A stretch of 7,563 nucleotides of DNA from Lysobacterales bacterium (GTDB taxonomy: Bacteria > Pseudomonadota > Gammaproteobacteria > Xanthomonadales > Marinicellaceae): assembly GCA_027083915.1 (NCBI GenBank), contig JALWML010000079.1:1-7563 (forward strand), in the 5' to 3' direction. Shown here piece by piece: positions 5,422 through 7,563 of this stretch; within the stretch, counting starts at the first letter, position 1; each line of letters begins with the position of its first letter. The position numbers and the translations under genes were made by a program. The notes beneath the pieces are model-generated. The model made no database searches and was not told where the DNA came from. It worked only from the letters and a program-made list of their open reading frames with translations.

Positions 5422-5952
5422 TCATGTTCGCAAGCGCATTCCAATTTCTGTGGAATAGCCTACACTTCTATGCGTAACTTTGCCTTCTTCGTCAATAACG
5501 AAATAGGTCGGAAAACCTTTGATTTTATAGTCACTCATCTGTTGCTCTGAACCAATTAAGACAGGCATGGTGAGTTCTAGGTCATCTTTGAATTGTTTGA
5601 TTTCTTCCTTATTTTCCCAACTTAAGCCGACAACTAGAATTGCTAATTCATCTTCACTACGTGCTTTGCGCAAGGCATTGAGATTGCCACCACTCATGTG
5701 GCAAATACTGCACCATGGAGCAAAGAAATAGATTAAGACTTTTTTACCTCGAAGATCCGACAATTGAACCGTTTGACCATCGGTTGTTTGTAAGACAAAG
5801 TCAGGTGCCATTTGTCCATCTGCCGCGAGTGTACCACGATTTTGAAACCAAGAGAAAATCAATAAGACAAGTACAATAATAGAGGCTTCAAAAAGAATTG
5901 ATGCCCACTTATGTGCTTTGACATACTTAACTGTTTTCTTAAATGCATTCAT
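5422..5952 (-). CDS. Membrane-anchored TlpA/ResA-type thioredoxin-like protein
   Basis: This 176-residue protein has a short cytoplasmic N-terminus, one transmembrane anchor (about 17-36) and an extracytoplasmic AhpC/TSA-TlpA domain. The start is APDFVLQTTDGQTVQLSDLRGK (in pieces: APDF at 49-52, LSDLRGK at 64-70). The active site is W80-C81-S-I-C84 and the cis-proline is at P148 (GFPTYFV), followed by DEEGKV and GYSTEIGMRLR. Proteins of this kind reduce disulfides in the periplasm for cytochrome c maturation or similar tasks. The CSIC pair between the cysteines differs from DsbE/ResA (CEPC) and matches a subgroup of DsbD-type or suppressor-of-copper-sensitivity-like proteins, so the partner is unclear. 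It is first in an operon with the prenyltransferase 12 bases on. The start codon is seven bases from an inserted MITE-like element, which supplies the AAAGG likely used as ribosome-binding site. Confidence 0.9.
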   Translation of the reverse strand: MNAFKKTVKYVKAHKWASILFEASIIVLVLLIFSWFQNRGTLAADGQMAPDFVLQTTDGQTVQLSDLRGKKVLIYFFAPWCSICHMSGGNLNALRKARSEDELAILVVGLSWENKEEIKQFKDDLELTMPVLIGSEQQMSDYKIKGFPTYFVIDEEGKVTHRSVGYSTEIGMRLRT

Positions 5953-5953
5953 A

Positions 5954-6122
5954 TTTTAGAGACCTTTGTGTAACTATATGGCGAAAGAAAAAATTGAGAA
6001 AATTTACTAAATCGAGACGGAAATTGCGGGTAATAGCTAGCTATTGACAAAATTTTCAACGATGAGTTAGTGAATTTAATCATTTTTTACTCGTCATCAT
6101 AGTTATGCAAGGGTCTCTTTTA
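5954..6122. mobile_element. MITE-like element (5959-6117) with 5-bp target duplication TTTTA
   Basis: A 159-bp inverted repeat fills most of the gap between the thioredoxin gene and mutS. Terminal repeats begin GAGACC(T/C)TTG and match at 15 of the first 18 positions (5959-5976 against 6117-6100). Similarity continues with small gaps to a perfect 14-bp palindrome, AATAGCTAGCTATT (6032-6045), whose centre lies within half a base of the element's centre. TTTTA stands directly outside both ends (5954-5958 and 6118-6122), as expected for a 5-bp target duplication. There is no coding frame, so it would be moved by a transposase encoded elsewhere. Transcribed, it would fold into a long hairpin. On the thioredoxin side its end supplies AAAGG, plus a possible outward promoter (TTCTCA, 16 bp, TATAGT at 6000-5973 on minus). 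An exact TTGACA (6044-6049) faces mutS without a good -10. Confidence 0.7.
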
Positions 6123-6172
6123 ATTTTCTCAGATTATTTTGTATTCTACCAAACAAAAGAGATAACAATCAG

Positions 6173-6202
6173 TTAAAATCTTTCAAAGTTTAATCTTATA
6201 TT
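6173..6202 (+). promoter_or_regulatory. Possible mutS promoter close to the start codon
   Basis: TTAAAA (6173-6178), an 18-bp spacer and TATATT (6197-6202) are the best hexamer pair in the A/T-rich 88 bp between the MITE-like element and mutS. The start of transcription would lie at 6209-6211, at or within two bases of the ATG. No Shine-Dalgarno sequence is present. The -35 is weak, and in such A/T-rich DNA chance matches are common. Confidence 0.3.
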
Positions 6203-6210
6203 AATAAAAC

Positions 6211-7563
6211 ATGGCAAAAGCAACTCCAACACATACACCGATGATGCAACAATACCTCAAGATAAAGGCAGATTATGCTGATATGTTGGTATTTTATCGT
6301 ATGGGTGATTTTTATGAGTTATTTATGGATGATGCTTTGGAAGCGGCAAAGTTGTTGGATATTACCTTAACCTATCGAGGCAAAGCTAATGGTAATCCAA
6401 TCCCAATGTGTGGTGTGCCGTATCATTCGGTTGATCCCTATTTGGCTAAATTGGTCAAAATGGGGCAATCAATCGCTATTTGCGAGCAAGTTGGCGACCC
6501 AAAAACGTCAAAAGGACCGGTTGAACGCAAAGTTATGCGCATTATCACTCCAGGAACAGTCACAGAAGAAGCCTTGATGGATGCACGCAGTGAGAGTTTG
6601 CTTGTTGCGGTCTACAGTAATAAAAATGGTTATGGCATTGCCACCTGTGAACTATCCTCTGGTCGTATTGTTGTGATTGAAGTCGATGAACACGAAACCT
6701 TGTTGGCACAAATAGAGCGCCTTGCACCAAGTGAATTATTGCTCGAAGAAAACAGTCCTTTGTGCGAACAACTCAATAAATACCCAATAAACCAACGCCC
6801 TTCATGGGATTTTGACAAAGACACGGCATTAATAACGCTCACCAACCATTACAAAACCAAAGATTTAAAAGGCTTTGGAATCGAAGGTTCATCTTTAACC
6901 ATCAATGCGTTGGGTTGTTTGTTTAACTATATCCAACACACACAAAAATCCGTGATGAAGCATATTCAAGCCATTCAAACCGAATTATTGGATGAGTTTC
7001 TCCACCTTGATGCCAGCACACGCAAAAATCTCGAAATTGAAATCAATAACAACGGTGGCACCGAACATACTTTATGTGAGTTGATGGACGAAACCACCAC
7101 CGCAATGGGTTCACGGCAATTGCGAAGATGGTTAAAACAACCTTTGCAAAACCGTACAAAACTCAACGCTCGATTAAATGCTATTGGCACTTTAACCGAC
7201 AATGGTGTGGTATTTGATTTGCAAGAAATTTTAAAAGGCATTGGTGATATCGAACGAATTAGCACACGAATTTCGATGTTGAGTGCTAGACCTCGAGATT
7301 TAGTTACTTTAGCTCATTCGCTCAAGCAAGTTTTGGTATTAAAAGATGCTCTGCAAGTGATTGAAACCGAAGAAATTCAAAACCTCAATCATTTTCTTGG
7401 CACACACACTAAAGTGATTGATTTAATAGATTCTGCTATCAAAGAAAATCCACCTGTGGTGATTCGAGATGGTGGTGTAATTGCCGATGGATACGATGAG
7501 AAACTAGATGAATTACGCAGCATCAGTACCGATGCCAGTCAATACATGCTGGATTTTGAAGAG
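6211..7563 (+). CDS. mutS: DNA mismatch repair protein MutS, N-terminal half (3' end outside window)
   Basis: The frame is open from the ATG at 6211 to the window end (451 codons of about 850). The N-terminal mismatch-recognition domain (about 1-120) holds the Phe-x-Glu motif in GDFYELF (F34, E36), with F34 stacking on the mispaired base. It also has [19 protein letters not shown] and AICEQVGDP...GPVERKV.RIITPGT. The connector domain (about 130-250) and the start of the lever/core domain follow, with [24 protein letters not shown] and the beginning of the clamp ([10 protein letters not shown]). The Walker ATPase domain lies beyond the window. MutS binds mismatches and starts methyl-directed repair with MutL. 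The start gives the same spacing to the Phe-x-Glu motif as E. coli MutS within two residues. It lacks a Shine-Dalgarno sequence. The upstream gap contains the MITE-like element and a weak promoter. Confidence 0.97.
   Translation, partial: MAKATPTHTPMMQQYLKIKADYADMLVFYRMGDFYELFMDDALEAAKLLDITLTYRGKANGNPIPMCGVPYHSVDPYLAKLVKMGQSIAICEQVGDPKTSKGPVERKVMRIITPGTVTEEALMDARSESLLVAVYSNKNGYGIATCELSSGRIVVIEVDEHETLLAQIERLAPSELLLEENSPLCEQLNKYPINQRPSWDFDKDTALITLTNHYKTKDLKGFGIEGSSLTINALGCLFNYIQHTQKSVMKHIQAIQTELLDEFLHLDASTRKNLEIEINNNGGTEHTLCELMDETTTAMGSRQLRRWLKQPLQNRTKLNARLNAIGTLTDNGVVFDLQEILKGIGDIERISTRISMLSARPRDLVTLAHSLKQVLVLKDALQVIETEEIQNLNHFLGTHTKVIDLIDSAIKENPPVVIRDGGVIADGYDEKLDELRSISTDASQYMLDFEE

Noticed and set aside
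6389..7265. Short frames inside mutS on both strands
   Set aside because: mutS is unmistakable here; the others are by-products of its codons.

Overview
The window is AT-rich bacterial DNA, most likely from a gammaproteobacterium. The TrhP (YegQ) and MutS proteins follow the gammaproteobacterial versions closely when read by eye. I cannot place the genus. No tRNA, rRNA or CRISPR array was seen.

The left part (1-3170) is accessory in character. It opens with the 3' end of an uncharacterised gene whose stop overlaps the start of a small membrane-protein gene (492-869). Next comes a minus-strand two-gene module (2040-1016): a ribbon-helix-helix (RHH) protein with a long extra C-terminal domain, coupled to a nucleotidyltransferase-fold protein. 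It looks like a toxin-antitoxin-type pair. A plus-strand gene for an unknown three-helix membrane protein follows (2358-3035). The spaces between these modules hold three copies of a short dispersed repeat (GCAGA three times at exact 10-bp spacing), one REP-like double hairpin of 83 bp, and two apparent gene remnants.

The right part (3141-7563) is housekeeping: trhP (tRNA U34 hydroxylation) on plus; convergent with it, a minus-strand operon of a membrane-anchored TlpA/ResA-type thioredoxin and a UbiA-family prenyltransferase; then the 5' half of mutS on plus, running off the window. The divergent gap between the thioredoxin gene and mutS holds a 159-bp near-perfectly centred inverted repeat flanked by a 5-bp direct repeat (TTTTA). 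It has the anatomy of a MITE and ends only a few bases from the thioredoxin start codon, so it may supply that operon's ribosome-binding site and promoter.

Two promoters (RHH gene and trhP) place the predicted transcription start on the A of the start codon, with no Shine-Dalgarno sequence, which suggests leaderless mRNAs. mutS may be a third case. The most interesting material is in the non-coding parts and in the RHH/nucleotidyltransferase module. I see no complete, wholly new multi-gene system.
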